Source: Portulaca oleracea (Eukaryota > Streptophyta > Magnoliopsida > Caryophyllales > Portulacaceae). From it: a stretch of DNA of 64,000 bases. Location: assembly GCA_029582165.1 (NCBI GenBank), contig CM055871.1, positions 4,037,501 to 4,101,500 on the forward strand. Reading direction: 5' to 3'. The notes under the pieces are model-generated. The model was not told the origin of the DNA and made no database searches. It saw only the letters and a program-made list of their open reading frames with translations. Made by a program: the position numbers and the translations under genes. This document shows, piece after piece, positions 1 through 10,450 of this stretch. The number at the start of each line of letters is the position of its first letter. Positions within the stretch are counted from its first letter, which is position 1.

Positions 1-1184
1 GAACCGCATAAGTCGTCCTCCTGTTTGCCTGGTAATATGCCGTGTCTTGACAATTTTGGCTGACCTTTTCAAGTCACATCAGTTGTGTTTGTATTATGAT
101 TTGTTAATTTATGTTGATTCATCTGTGAATTAAGATTTACATGGATGTATTCCTCTGTTCAGTTTGCAAACTTGTTTGATTTTTGTTCAACTGGCTGCAA
201 TAGCTGCTAGAGTTTTTGCTTATCAGGGTTTCTTCTTCTTCTTTTGGCAAATTGGTGTGATTTATGTTTTTACTGACAGCAACAGCATTAAGGAAAATAA
301 GATAGAAATATTGAATCTTTTCTGGGTTTAGAGCTTCAATTTTATGCGACATGTTCATGCTATTTGTTTTGATATTTTGTGCCTGATTCAATTGGTCTTT
401 TTGGTTTAACTCGATTTTGTCTATATTCAATGACATTCATGTGCGCAATAAACAATAAACAACAGCAGACCTCTGTATTTTAATTGACTTGTTCCTTGAA
501 ATCGTATAGTTTGGCACATAGTTCGTTGTTGAGCGAGGAATCATGAGCATTGACAAAAGGGGGAGGTCATCTTTGCCCAATAGAGGGGGGGGGTGGTTCG
601 CATGGTAATTGATACAATAACAAATTACTCCACAATATAATGCTGCTTTTTCTTCTTCTTTTGCTGGGGATTTGTCATTGCCTCCAATGGATATATAACA
701 AAGTAAGCCTTCAATGGCTTCTGTGTATCCTTGCTTGTGTGTAATACTTTAATATACAAATAACTTTTCTCAGTGTCTACCATGACTGTGGCCTTGGTTA
801 TTTTTTTGTATATATTGGGCATCACCAAATGTTTCAATTTGTGTTGCACCTTGACCTACTACATACTTGTGATTTAACAAATGACAATTAAAGGATTACA
901 TAGACCAAGCTTCCAGATAGTAGTCCAGTTTTGCCAAATGTCCACTTTCCAGAACATATAAAAGCTGGCTACTTTCTAAGCTTTCACTGAATTTCTATAA
1001 AATTAGAACTGTGCTGTCAAAATGAGCTGTTGTCTGCATATCTTGCTTTACCATAAATACTATTCTTATTATGCCTCCTCCCCTGGTTTAATCCTCGATT
1101 GTCACCCATGCCTTTTTTCTTTGTACTGATGTCCAGGTGAGTCTTCTCTCAGTTAATTAATCTTGGTTTCTTTGGGCCTGTCAG
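1..1184. other. Upstream stretch without a confident gene
   Basis: No long reading frame of coding character is visible on either strand. The first 31 bases followed by GTAATATG could be the end of an exon and an intron donor of a gene that starts before the window, but 31 bases are too few to test. The stretch is T-rich, as plant introns are, and holds CAG/GTGAG-like splice motifs near 1135. Confidence 0.3.
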
Positions 1185-1261
1185 CTCAACTGATTGGAGT
1201 CATCGCAGCCACAATACTCACAGCTGTAAGAAGTTCGTTTAAACTAATTGTCAAGTATTGA
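1185..1261 (+). other. Possible terminal exon of an upstream gene
   Basis: A pyrimidine-rich tract ending in CAG at 1182-1184 precedes a short open stretch. In one phase it encodes a hydrophobic segment (about IGVIAATILTAV) followed by a basic tail and a TGA at 1259-1261. This could be the last exon of a gene entering from the left, but it may equally be chance. The family is not recognised and no upstream exon can be joined with confidence. Confidence 0.15.
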
Positions 1262-1943
1262 TCTTTTTCTTGATGGATCGGAAAATATTTTGAACTCTGG
1301 AATGATTAAGACCATGCAATTTGGTGTATGCGAGGAGGAAATAAGAAAGTGCAAATTAATGTTATTAAATGGTGCTCAAGGCTTGAATGATCAAAAAATG
1401 ATTGTGTGTTATATTCAGATTGAGTACTGTATATTTGAGGTGTCACTCAATAATTGGAGTTATAGAATGATATCAATACATACAGGCCATAGCCTTGTTG
1501 TCTTTGTTTCTTTACGTTTTCTAGCAAATCTTACAACACTAACTCTGGGCTTGAACTGCAATATTCTTAAATGATCATGCCTTGGATATTATAAAACCCA
1601 ATCACTTTAGCAGTTTGCTTGCCCAGTCTATTTTTCTATCTTATTAGTTAATCTCATTTGAAGCCTTACAAGTCTCAAAATTTGATTGTGAACTTGTCAA
1701 ATTTAACAAGAAGTACCAAAGGACTCCTGTTGAAACTTGGTTTGCTGTGAATTTCAGAAACTTTCACATGTGACAAGTTTGCTCTACTTTGACTCATTTT
1801 GTTCCTGAGACTCTCATCTGGTCAGTTATGTGGAGTTCTTCTGTAGGCATTTCTTTTGCTTGAGAGCTCACCAACATTTCTTTAAGGTCCTTTCCACATT
1901 TTCGAACTCATGGCGTAGATCCCATCTGAGAAGACTAATGTGG

Positions 1944-1946
<3 letters not shown>

Positions 1947-1993
<47 letters not shown>

Positions 1994-2047
1994 CCCATCT
2001 GAGAAGATTAGTGTGTGTGTGTATATGTACATGTATGTGTGTGTGTA

Positions 2048-2086
<39 letters not shown>

Positions 2087-2205
2087 ATGTGTGTATATTT
2101 GTCTAAGTGTGTGTCTATGTGTATGTGTATTTGTTATGCATATGTATATCTGTATATGTAACAGTATTATGTATATGTATATGTGTGTGTGTGTGTGTGT
2201 GTACA
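1947..2205. repeat. Compound TG/TA microsatellite
   Basis: A run of TG dinucleotides from about 1947 to 1976, with a short CG interruption, is followed by interspersed GTGTAT motifs, a pure TA run at about 2053-2081 and a second TG run near 2181-2202. Open frames through this stretch only encode low-complexity VCVCV and IYIYI peptides and are not genes. It ends about 140 bp upstream of the PPR start codon. Confidence 0.9.
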
Positions 2206-2346
2206 CATACTCCCTTTATGCTTTAGGCCTTGAAGGCTGAAGAGTCTGATTAGAGGCTACCACTTCAATTCAACTCAATATCAACCAAGTATTTCGTTTT
2301 TGAATTTTAGTGTGCTGACAGGGCAGGGGCTGAAAATCGATCTGGG

Positions 2347-4474
2347 TTGATGAGGGTTACACAATCTCTCTCTCTGGTATTGATCGTTAAACTTAGCTTG
2401 AAAACAGGTAAATCCCCACTCCACTATTCTTCAAAAGCTTCTAATTCCAACCTTTCAACATTGTTCAATCAATATGTCGACAAAAGCAATGTCCATTCAT
2501 GGAACTCTATCATCGCTGAACTCGCTCGTAGCGGTGACTCCGTAGAAGCTCTCCGAGCTTTTTCAACCATTCGGAGACTTGCACTTGTACCCAATCGGTC
2601 ATCATTCCCTTGCGCTATCAAGTCCTGCTCTGCTCTTTTGGACCTTGGTTCGGGCCGTCAGATCCACCAACAAGCTTTGGTGTTTGGGTATGAGTCGGAT
2701 CTATTTGTGTCATCAGCTTTGATTGATATGTACTCTAAGAGTGGTGAATTAGGGGATGCACGGAAGCTGTTTGATGAAATTCCCTTGAGAAATGTTGTGT
2801 CTTGGACATCGATGATCACGGGTTATGTCCAGAATGATGATCCCTACGAGGCTTTGCTTCTTTTTAAGGAGTTCTTGGTTGTGGAAGGTGAGGGGGAGGG
2901 AGAGGAGGCCGCTTTTATTGATTCCGTTGCTTTGGTCTCGATCATTGCGGCTTGTGCTCGCGTTGCAAGCAAGCAGATAACTGAAGGTGTTCATGGGTTT
3001 TCCATTAAAAAGGGTCTTGAGGAGGCCTTGGGAGTGGGGAATACTTTGGTGGATGCATATGCTCAGTGTGGAGAGGTAGCTTTGTCAAAGAAGGTGTTTG
3101 ATGGGATGCTGGAGAAAGACAATGTCTCCTTTAACACTATGATCGCAGTTTGTGCACAAAATGGGCTTTCTGCTGATGCTTTGGATGTTTTCCGGGCCAT
3201 GGTGAATGATAGTGATGTTAAGCACAATGCTGTTACTTTGTCTGCCGTGTTATTGGCTTGTGCCCATTCTGGGGCTTTGTTGCTTGGCAAGTGTATTCAT
3301 GATCAGGTGTGCTTTTTATAGTTATGTCAGCAATTTCCATTTCTAGATGAAAACATTACTCTTCCTGTTGTGCTGGGGAAATCGAAATGTTACTATGAAT
3401 ATGACATGGTTTATGTTTCTGCCCGTGCAGGTTGTGAAGATGGGTTTGGAAAAGAATGTCTATGTGGGTACTTCAATTGTAGACATGTACTGCAAATGTG
3501 GAAAAGTTACAATGGCAAGGCGAGCATTTGAACGCATAAAAGATAAGAATGTTAAGTCTTGGAGTGCGATGATAGCTGGGTATGGGATGCATGGCTACGC
3601 TAGAGAAGCTTTGGATGTTTTCTATGAAATGAAAAGGGCTGGTGTTAGACCTAATTACATAACTTTTGTATCAGTCTTAGCTGCATGTAGCCATGCTGGC
3701 TTTGTTCAAGAAGGATGGGACTGCTTCACAGCCATGAAACAAGAGTTCAACGTAAAGCCTGGGGTCGAACATTATGGTTGTATGGTTGATCTTCTTGCTC
3801 GTGCTGGTTTTCTTGAAAAGGCTTATAATTTAATTAAAGAAATGGAGGTTGAACCAGATTTTGTGGTCTGGGGGGCTCTCCTATCTGGCTGCAGGATGCA
3901 TAAAAATGTAGAGCTAGCGGAAATTTCTGCTAGCAAATTATTTGAATTAGACCCAAGTGATTGTGGCTATTACGTCTTGCTTTCAAATATGTATGCTGAT
4001 GCTGGAAGGTGGGAAGACGTTGAGAGAATTAGAATTTTCATGAAGAATAATGGGTTAGTCAAACCACCTGGGTTCAGCTTGGTAGAAGTGAAAGGGAAGA
4101 TTCATGTATTTCTAGTAGGAGACAAGGAACATCCTCAGCATGAGAAGATCTATGAGTATCTTGAGAAGTTGTATATAAAACTGCAGGAAGTTGGATATGT
4201 ACCTGATAATTCTTCGGTCTTTCATGATGTTAATGAAGAAGAGAAGGAAATTGTCCTGCGGACCCACAGTGAGAAACTAGCTGTTGTGTTTGGAATTATG
4301 AACTCTGCTCCTGGTACTACAATCCATGTGATCAAGAACCTTAGGGTTTGTGCTGATTGTCACAATGTGATTAAGCTGATAGCCATGGTTGTCAAACGAG
4401 AGATTGTGGTAAGAGATTCCAAGCGTTTCCATCATTTTAAAGATGGGGTTTGCTCGTGTGGTGATTACTGGTAA
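2347..4474 (+). CDS. MEF14: Pentatricopeptide repeat protein, PLS-DYW subclass (organelle RNA editing factor)
   Basis: Two exons, 2347-3306 and 3431-4474, joined in phase 0 across a 124 bp GT-AG intron. Retaining the intron gives a stop five codons in. The product is about 667 residues. The N-terminus lacks acidic residues and looks like an organelle presequence. PLS-type PPR motifs follow, with hallmarks such as [35 protein letters not shown] and [10 protein letters not shown]. Then come E motifs ([15 protein letters not shown]), a PG-box region and a complete DYW cytidine-deaminase-like domain with HSE near residues 599-601, CxxCH near 627-631 and a terminal CSCGDYW. PLS-DYW proteins bind organelle transcripts and support C-to-U editing. 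The overall sequence strongly recalls Arabidopsis At3g26780/26782 (MEF14, mitochondrial matR editing). That orthology is from memory and needs a search. The ATG at 2347 was chosen as the first in frame; a second ATG follows directly. Confidence 0.9.
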
Positions 4475-5113
4475 AAGTCATTCTATGAAGTAGAGAAAAA
4501 TCTGTTAGTGATCCAAAACACATTGTGTCAAGTTGCTATGATGGAGTTACTATTGCATAATGATCGTCTCCAGATTTCAGGATGAGAGGCAGGCCCGCGG
4601 GTGAAGGTATTTGATAATGAGTTGTCAATTATATGTTGTTTGCCTTTAGGAATTTGTAGCAATTTATGCTCAATCTTGTTTGATGATGATCGAAGCTATT
4701 CTACGCAGACATTTGGTTCCAACATTATGATGATTTTCTTGACATTCTGATTAGGCAACGAGGCAACAGAGTGGACAATCTACAATTGAGAGCTGTATGG
4801 GTTGATGGAAACGTGAAGAAAGATATGGAGCAACAACACTCAGAAGCATTACGACTTTCACAAGATATGTACCAGCAGTTAATGAATGTCCTTACTCCCA
4901 ACACAACTAGAAAATCATCAGAACACAACACAAAGTTGATCAAATCTCAACTCTTCATAGAATGTACTACATAGTTCGTCAAGGATCAGGAGATGCAGAA
5001 GGAAGTACATAAAACAGGTACGTCATCTTTGCCTTGTCCAACAGTCCCATTCTTTTGGCTGAGGAGCATGTATCAGTCAGTGGCTCTGTTCCATGTTTGA
5101 CATATTAATACAG
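4475..5113. other. Intergenic stretch between convergent PPR and NET3-like genes
   Basis: It holds the 3' flank of the PPR gene (+) and of the NET3-like gene (-). A 67-codon open frame at 4771-4974 (+) has no recognisable domain and overlaps an equally open antisense frame, so it is not called. No repeat was recognised. Confidence 0.5.
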
Positions 5114-6542
5114 TTAAGAACATCCTCTGAAAAACTTGTCAAGAAGTATTGATTTTCTCCTAGGTTGATTAGCTTCGACATGTCTGTCATGACGATGGTG
5201 CAGCGCATCATTTTCTTCCATCAATCTGTTCACCTGGTTTTTAAGCTTTTTGATGACTTCTCTTTTTTCATTGTTTCTTCTAATCAACTCTACTTGCAAC
5301 CGTGTATTTTCTTCAACAAGCTTCGACATTCTGAACTTCTCCATGCCCAGCCTGGTCTTTTCTGGCTTATAATTGGTGTCCTCTTTGTATTTCAAGTTGT
5401 TGGGAAATGTCTCTAGATCCTCGAAGTTGTGCTTAGTGCGATTGCATTCATCATCTCCATCTTCTATAGCGGATCTGGGATTCGAGCCAATAGCCTCCCA
5501 TTGACCATCATCCCAACTTTCTAAGACTTCTTCATGTTTCAAGCCGTCAATGTCGGATCTTTTGTTTGAAGTAGATGACGATCTTGAATTGTAGGCATAT
5601 CTAAGAATAGATTTCAGCTTGTCATATTTAGTTGCTAAGATGCAGTAAGATGTGCAAATATCTTGAAGCTCCTTTCTGAGTGCTGCTTTTTTACACTTGT
5701 TTGTTTCATCATTCTGAAACAGAGAGTTGTTTTCTTCCCATAAATTCAGTATGGCCTTCATTTTTTCTTCTGCACCTGTATATAGATTACATCGAAAGCT
5801 ATGAACACCTTTGTAAAAGTGGATGCTTTACCCTACATTGGTTTTACCAAAGACATTTGTCCATGTCCTATGGACACAAAAAGTTTGACAATTGATGCAA
5901 ATTTTCGTTCTAGGTTCCTTTTAGAAATGAGGCTCAATTTTGAGCCGCATGATTCTCCAATGTGGTGGAATGAAAATAAACATGCAGTGGACAAATAACC
6001 TTTGTCCGCCTAAATGTTAAATCTTAAGTTCTTAACCCGAATTCCCTAGGGCCTTCCATGGGTTTATTAACAAGATTTCCTTTACACATTTCATGATTTG
6101 CATTACAACACTTGCTTCATAAACCAGTTATGCCACTTATGGTCTTGTTCTAATAACTATCTCTAATTCAACCCGCTTTCATATTAAAAACTAATCAATA
6201 ATAATAATAAAAACACAAAATGCAAGGACCTTTGCACCTCACCTGCATATTAGAAAGTTACAAAGGAAAAAGTCTTCTCGCATTCAGCAGGAATTGACAT
6301 GTTTCTTCCATATGAATTGCATCAGGACTTGTTATTTTGTGAATGATGCAATGATCTTATTTCTTTGTCAGTAGGGTGCATATCCACATGTATAGTGCTT
6401 ATAGATTAGGACTAAAAGGGTTCTTATTCTGCAGAAATTAATGGAGATAAGAAAGGCAATTACCTGATAGAGTGTCCCGAAGCCAGTCAGACTGATACGT
6501 ACTGGTGACAGATTTCATTGCAGGAATTTCGGTTATCTCCAT
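5114..6542 (-). CDS. NAB-domain coiled-coil protein, NET3/KIP1-like
   Basis: Two coding exons on the minus strand, 6542-6464 and 5775-5114. They join in phase 1 across an intron of 688 bp with donor GTAATTG and acceptor TATATACAG. The split codon becomes Gly, giving SDWLRDTLSGAEEKMKAIL. The product is about 246 residues. The N-terminal half (WLRDTL, then KMKAILNLWEENNSLF, then ALRKELQDICTSYCILATKYDKL) follows the spacing of the NET actin-binding (NAB) domain, but lacks the WWW cluster seen in most members. The C-terminal half has a heptad coiled coil (SKLVEENTRLQVELIRRNNE). NAB proteins link actin to membranes; NET3 members are short like this one. The start is the ATG at 6542 (context ACCATGG). 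A good acceptor (TCCTGTTTCACAG) at about 6584 suggests an intron in the 5' UTR. A reading open to 6671 is possible if that intron is not used. The family call rests on weak similarity. Confidence 0.6.
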
Positions 6543-6583
6543 CGTGCTATCCTTCTTATCGTATTTGGAAGAACACAACCGAT

Positions 6584-7165
6584 CTGTGAAACAGGAGAAA
6601 CAAGTGCACCAAAATATGTATGGTTCTTTTGGTGCTGAGATAGTGAGATGGTTATTCTCTTCCATATTCAATGCTCAGTTTGGAAAATTTTGAATTGGGT
6701 ATTTAGTGCCCCTGATTTTGCATTGATTTCAGCTCTTCCCTTTTTTAGATCAGATCATTTTATTATTTGAGAAAGGGGGGAAAATTGCAGTTGGTATGAT
6801 TGGCACTTTACTCCGTTTTGACTATTTTTGAATTGCAGCAGATTTTGTTGTGGGGGAAATGGCATTGAATTAGAACCATTTTTAATCATCATTTGGAGAT
6901 TATACGGAAATTTCATGCTTTAACTGGTGGTGGGCTTATGGGCTATTCTTATTTTGGACTCCATCCTTGAAACTATAAAACATCAATCCCTCCACGGGTT
7001 GCAGACATTACTAGGCCCTGTTCTTTTATCGGGTGAGACAGAGTGGTGGAAAAGGTGGTAAAGATGAAATATTATATGAAAAGGTAATTCATATCGGTCA
7101 CGTCATTTAAATATATATTTTATAATTTTTAATATGATCGTGTGAATAAGACAAATCATATCTAA
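6584..7165. other. 5' flank of the NET3-like gene
   Basis: It is presumed to carry the promoter and perhaps a non-coding first exon of the minus-strand gene. The phrase AGGCCCTGTTCTTTTATC near 7013-7031 resembles the end of common plant hAT or Harbinger MITEs, but no matching right end was found. Confidence 0.35.
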
Positions 7166-8097
7166 GGGCATGTTTGGTGATAGAAAATGGAATGGAATTA
7201 GAAACCTAAGGTTTCTAGTTCTTTTTCTTTGTGTTTGGTGAGGACTCAATTCTAAAATGGGATTAGGAATCCTTCAGGTTTCTAATCCCCCTTAAATGGG
7301 AGGAATTAGAAACTTCCCAAGTATGAGAGGTATCAGATCTATCTCTATTTCGTTACTACTTTTAACAAAAAAAGAATTTCCCAACCCAAAATTAAAAACC
7401 CACTGTCATGAAATATTACTCCATGGTCGGCACCTCCAAGAACTCTACCATGGCTGCTATGGCACCACCACTACAACCGCTAACTTCAACTTCACCTCTA
7501 TCCTCTTCCATGTCTACTTCTAATTATTTCCCAACCTAAATCAAAAGAATCGAAAAAAAAATCCCAAAGTTTCGGGCAGATTGATGTCAATTCAAAATCC
7601 AACCAACCCTTTCGGTATCAATCTCCTCCATTGACAAAGGCAAAGGCTAGGCGGAAAATTTTCCAAATCAACCAAACGAATTTTCTCGCAACCATGGCAA
7701 CATTCAAGGATAAAATTAGTGAAAGTATAGAAGAAGATTGAAGAAGACTGCAACAGAATCTTTGCGTAGTGACGGTCGCAGGGGCTGGAGATGTGGTGGT
7801 GGCTGGGTTGGGGATGCGGTGGTCGCTAGCCTGAGAATGGGGTGGTGGCTAGACTTGAGGTTGAAGATGGTCATGGATGGCTAGTCTATCTCTGTTTTAT
7901 GGGCATGATTTGTGCGTAGTATCAGTGGGGGTTGGGATAGATGAGAGTAGGAGGTGATTATTATTATTATTATTATTATTTGATAGGAAAAATAAGAATT
8001 TCATTCCATTCCAATTCCTTGCTAAACAATTTACTTTTGGATTCTAATTTCATACCCATCCTTCCAAGGTTCTAATTCTATACCCATTCCATTCATC
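7166..8097. mobile_element. Terminal-inverted-repeat element, right end damaged
   Basis: The left end begins GGGCATGTTTGGTGATAG and continues with AATGGAATGGAATTAGAAAC. The right end carries the reverse complement of the inner part (TTCTAATTCTATACCCATTCCATT) but lacks the outer GGGCATGTTTGG mirror. This fits a Harbinger-like non-autonomous element whose right tip was lost where the neighbouring GCTCATAA repeat begins. A TTA trinucleotide run lies at about 7958-7982. No protein coding was seen. Confidence 0.45.
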
Positions 8098-8099
8098 TA

Positions 8100-9150
8100 C
8101 TGGTGTATGAACATTCATATAATTGTTTATGAGCATTTTAGTAACGATGTCAAGTTATGAGCATTCGTGTTGGAGGTTATGAGCATAATGAACATTTGTG
8201 TTAGATGTTATGAACATTTATCTACTGGTTTATGGGCATTCATATAACGATTTATTAGCATTGGTGTATATCTTTCTAAATAATCATATGAGAAATTATG
8301 AACACTGTTTTTATTTTTTATGAGTATTTTATAATGGTTGAATGATAAAAAAGTTTTTAAAATTAGAATAGAAAAAATTAAAAAAAATCAAAAATCAAAA
8401 ATAAATTTATGCATCTGCTTAAAAGATAACTATTTATAGATAAAAAAATAATAACTATAATTCAATTACTTTAAAAGTATTAAAAAATTCATCCATTAAA
8501 TTATTAATGTAAATTTTAAAAGGAAATAAAAAAATTTAAAAAAAAATAGAGGGGCGAGCCCCCCAGGCGCACAAAAGCATAGTGAACCCGGGTTCACCGT
8601 CGTATTTTTAGGTTTATCAATGTTTATAAACATATCACACACAATGTTCACAGTTTGTAATGTGGATGCTCATAAATATATACTATAATGCTTATAAAAT
8701 TTAACCACAACGGTTATAAACATATCCCATGCAATGTTCATAATTTGTAATGTGAACGCTCATAAGCTATAACCACAATGCTCATAATATATCCCATGCA
8801 ATGTTCATAAATTTTAGCGTGAATGCTCATAAATCTATATTATAATGGTCATAAACTATTTTTATTGAAAATATACCTAAATGTACGGAAATATTAAATT
8901 ACAAAACAATAAAAAGAATATAATGAAAATTACAAAGACAATTTAAAATAAAAATAAATAAAAAGCATAATTGAATTGGCTAAAAATTCAAACACAAAAT
9001 ATATTGAAGTATTAGATTAAAAGAGAAGCCTTATTATATTTATTTAAGAAAATTTAAAAATTGCACAAAGAAAAAATGAAATTAAAAATATAAAGGAAAA
9101 GGGTACACTGGGTGCATGGAGCATTATGAACCCGAGATCATAATCGTTTT
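8100..9150. repeat. Degenerate 22-bp-like GCTCATAA repeat region
   Basis: Diverged copies of a short unit with core TGCTCATAAA occur as the reverse complement (TTTATGAGCAT) at about 8100-8340 and in forward sense at about 8630-8870. AT-rich DNA and a GC-rich patch (GGGGCGAGCCCCCC near 8552) lie between them. A second patch near 9097-9145 (GGTGCATGGAGCATTATGAACCCG) resembles the 8565-8600 patch. The same unit is far better preserved at 28.5-29.07 kb, so this is probably an older member of the same dispersed repeat family. Element ends are not resolved. Confidence 0.55.
8582..8597. repeat. Perfect 16-bp palindrome
   Basis: GTGAACCCGGGTTCAC equals its own reverse complement. It follows a short GGGGC-GA-GCCCC stem-loop at about 8552-8563. 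Together they form a GC-rich island in very AT-rich DNA within the GCTCATAA repeat region, possibly the terminal hairpin of that element. Confidence 0.8.
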
Positions 9151-10161
9151 TTCTATCTTAAAATATGATCAAAATCAATTAAAAAAAGGTTGTAGATCTC
9201 GTTCTAAATATTTGAGAACTTGTCTTAATTTCGATTACAACTCCGAGTATGACTCCCTTTGTGCGATTTGAGAAGATGTACATGTAAACAGTCTTATCTT
9301 GACAAAACATTGTTATTTGAAGAGTAGGAATATTGATTTCAAGAGACACGTTTGCTACAATTTCAAGTATGATTCCTAAACTGGCATCTAAACTTAGAAC
9401 TTAGAAGTTGATTTTATTAGGCCTTTTGCCTTTTTCTTTTATGGGTTGATTTTACTCTTGGCTTCATACTAGATAATGCATTAACATTATAAATTTTCTT
9501 CAATTATATAACATGATATGAGACCTTATCTTAAAAAAAAATACTGTTAAGAGTATTGTTTAGAGTACTTTTTAACTTAATTATTGAGCGTTTATATGTT
9601 ATCATCTTCAATTTTAATTCTAATAGGAGACAAGTTCATCCAATGAAAGGGTGCTTTTTGTCTTTTCTGTTTGGCATTCTCTACAGTTCTTCTAGCTTTG
9701 TGTGTTGCAGTGTCACTTGTATTTTTTTTCTCGGTATTGTTATTAGGGATATGACCTTCCTGGTATTTGGGTTTGGTGTAGTGTTGGTTTGTTGGTTTGT
9801 TTGTTTGCTTGCTTGTTTGCCTGTTTGTTTTTTCCCCTTCTTTTCCCCAACCTATTATTGAAAAATTAGGAAAAAAAATGCTAATTATATATATTTTATT
9901 TTTATTTTACTTCAAACTTAGTATTTGTGGAAGGTAGTTAATTACGTTAATGCCAATGATCTAGTAGGTCAATGACATCTCAGTGACCTTTCGTGTTGGA
10001 GGTTATGTGATAATTTTTATGATTTGTAAGTCTCCTTGTCTGAAGATAAGTAATGCTATGAACCAAGCCTTTGTGTATGATTTTAGGTTTTTCTCGTTCC
10101 CTTGGATCATTAGATCTATTCGATGTACCTAAATTTTAACTTCTCCTTCCTAATTAAATTA
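9151..10161. other. AT-rich intergenic DNA
   Basis: No gene or classifiable repeat was seen. A 101-codon frame at 9556-9861 (+) is rich in Phe, Cys and Leu from TTTG/CTTG runs (GTTTGTTTGCTTGCTTG near 9800) and is judged to be chance. Confidence 0.5.
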
Positions 10162-10450
10162 CTCCCCCTGTCCCAAATTAATTGTCCACTATTTCTTTTT
10201 GAACTGTCCCAAAATCAACTGTCCACTTTCCTAAAGTAGAAACTTTTATTAGTTGAAATTCCTAATACACCCATAATTTGAATTTGAAAAATTATTTAAG
10301 GTAAGGAGGGAAAAGTACTCTTAATGCTTTCAAATTTGAAACTAAGGGCATTATTAGTATTCTAATTCTGATCTTAGTGAGATTAATTTGTTAATTTTCC
10401 TTAAAATACATGTCAAAACAAAGTGGACAAAGAATTTGGGACATAGGGAG
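10162..10450. mobile_element. Stowaway MITE
   Basis: Terminal inverted repeats CTCCCCCTGTCCCAAATT and its mirror (AATTTGGGACATAGGGAG) are flanked on both sides by TA, the target duplication of Tc1/mariner-type elements. The interior is non-coding. Confidence 0.85.

Noticed and set aside
1830..2240. 136-codon open frame over the microsatellites
   Set aside because: The peptide is alternating Val-Cys and Ile-Tyr from TG/TA repeats; no coding character.
4771..4974. 67-codon frame with a helical-looking peptide right of the PPR gene
   Set aside because: It is equally open on the other strand at 4725-4943, no family resemblance and no splice partner; kept as untranslated flank.
5165..5416. 83-codon plus-strand frame over the NET3-like gene
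   Set aside because: Antisense shadow of the coiled-coil exon.
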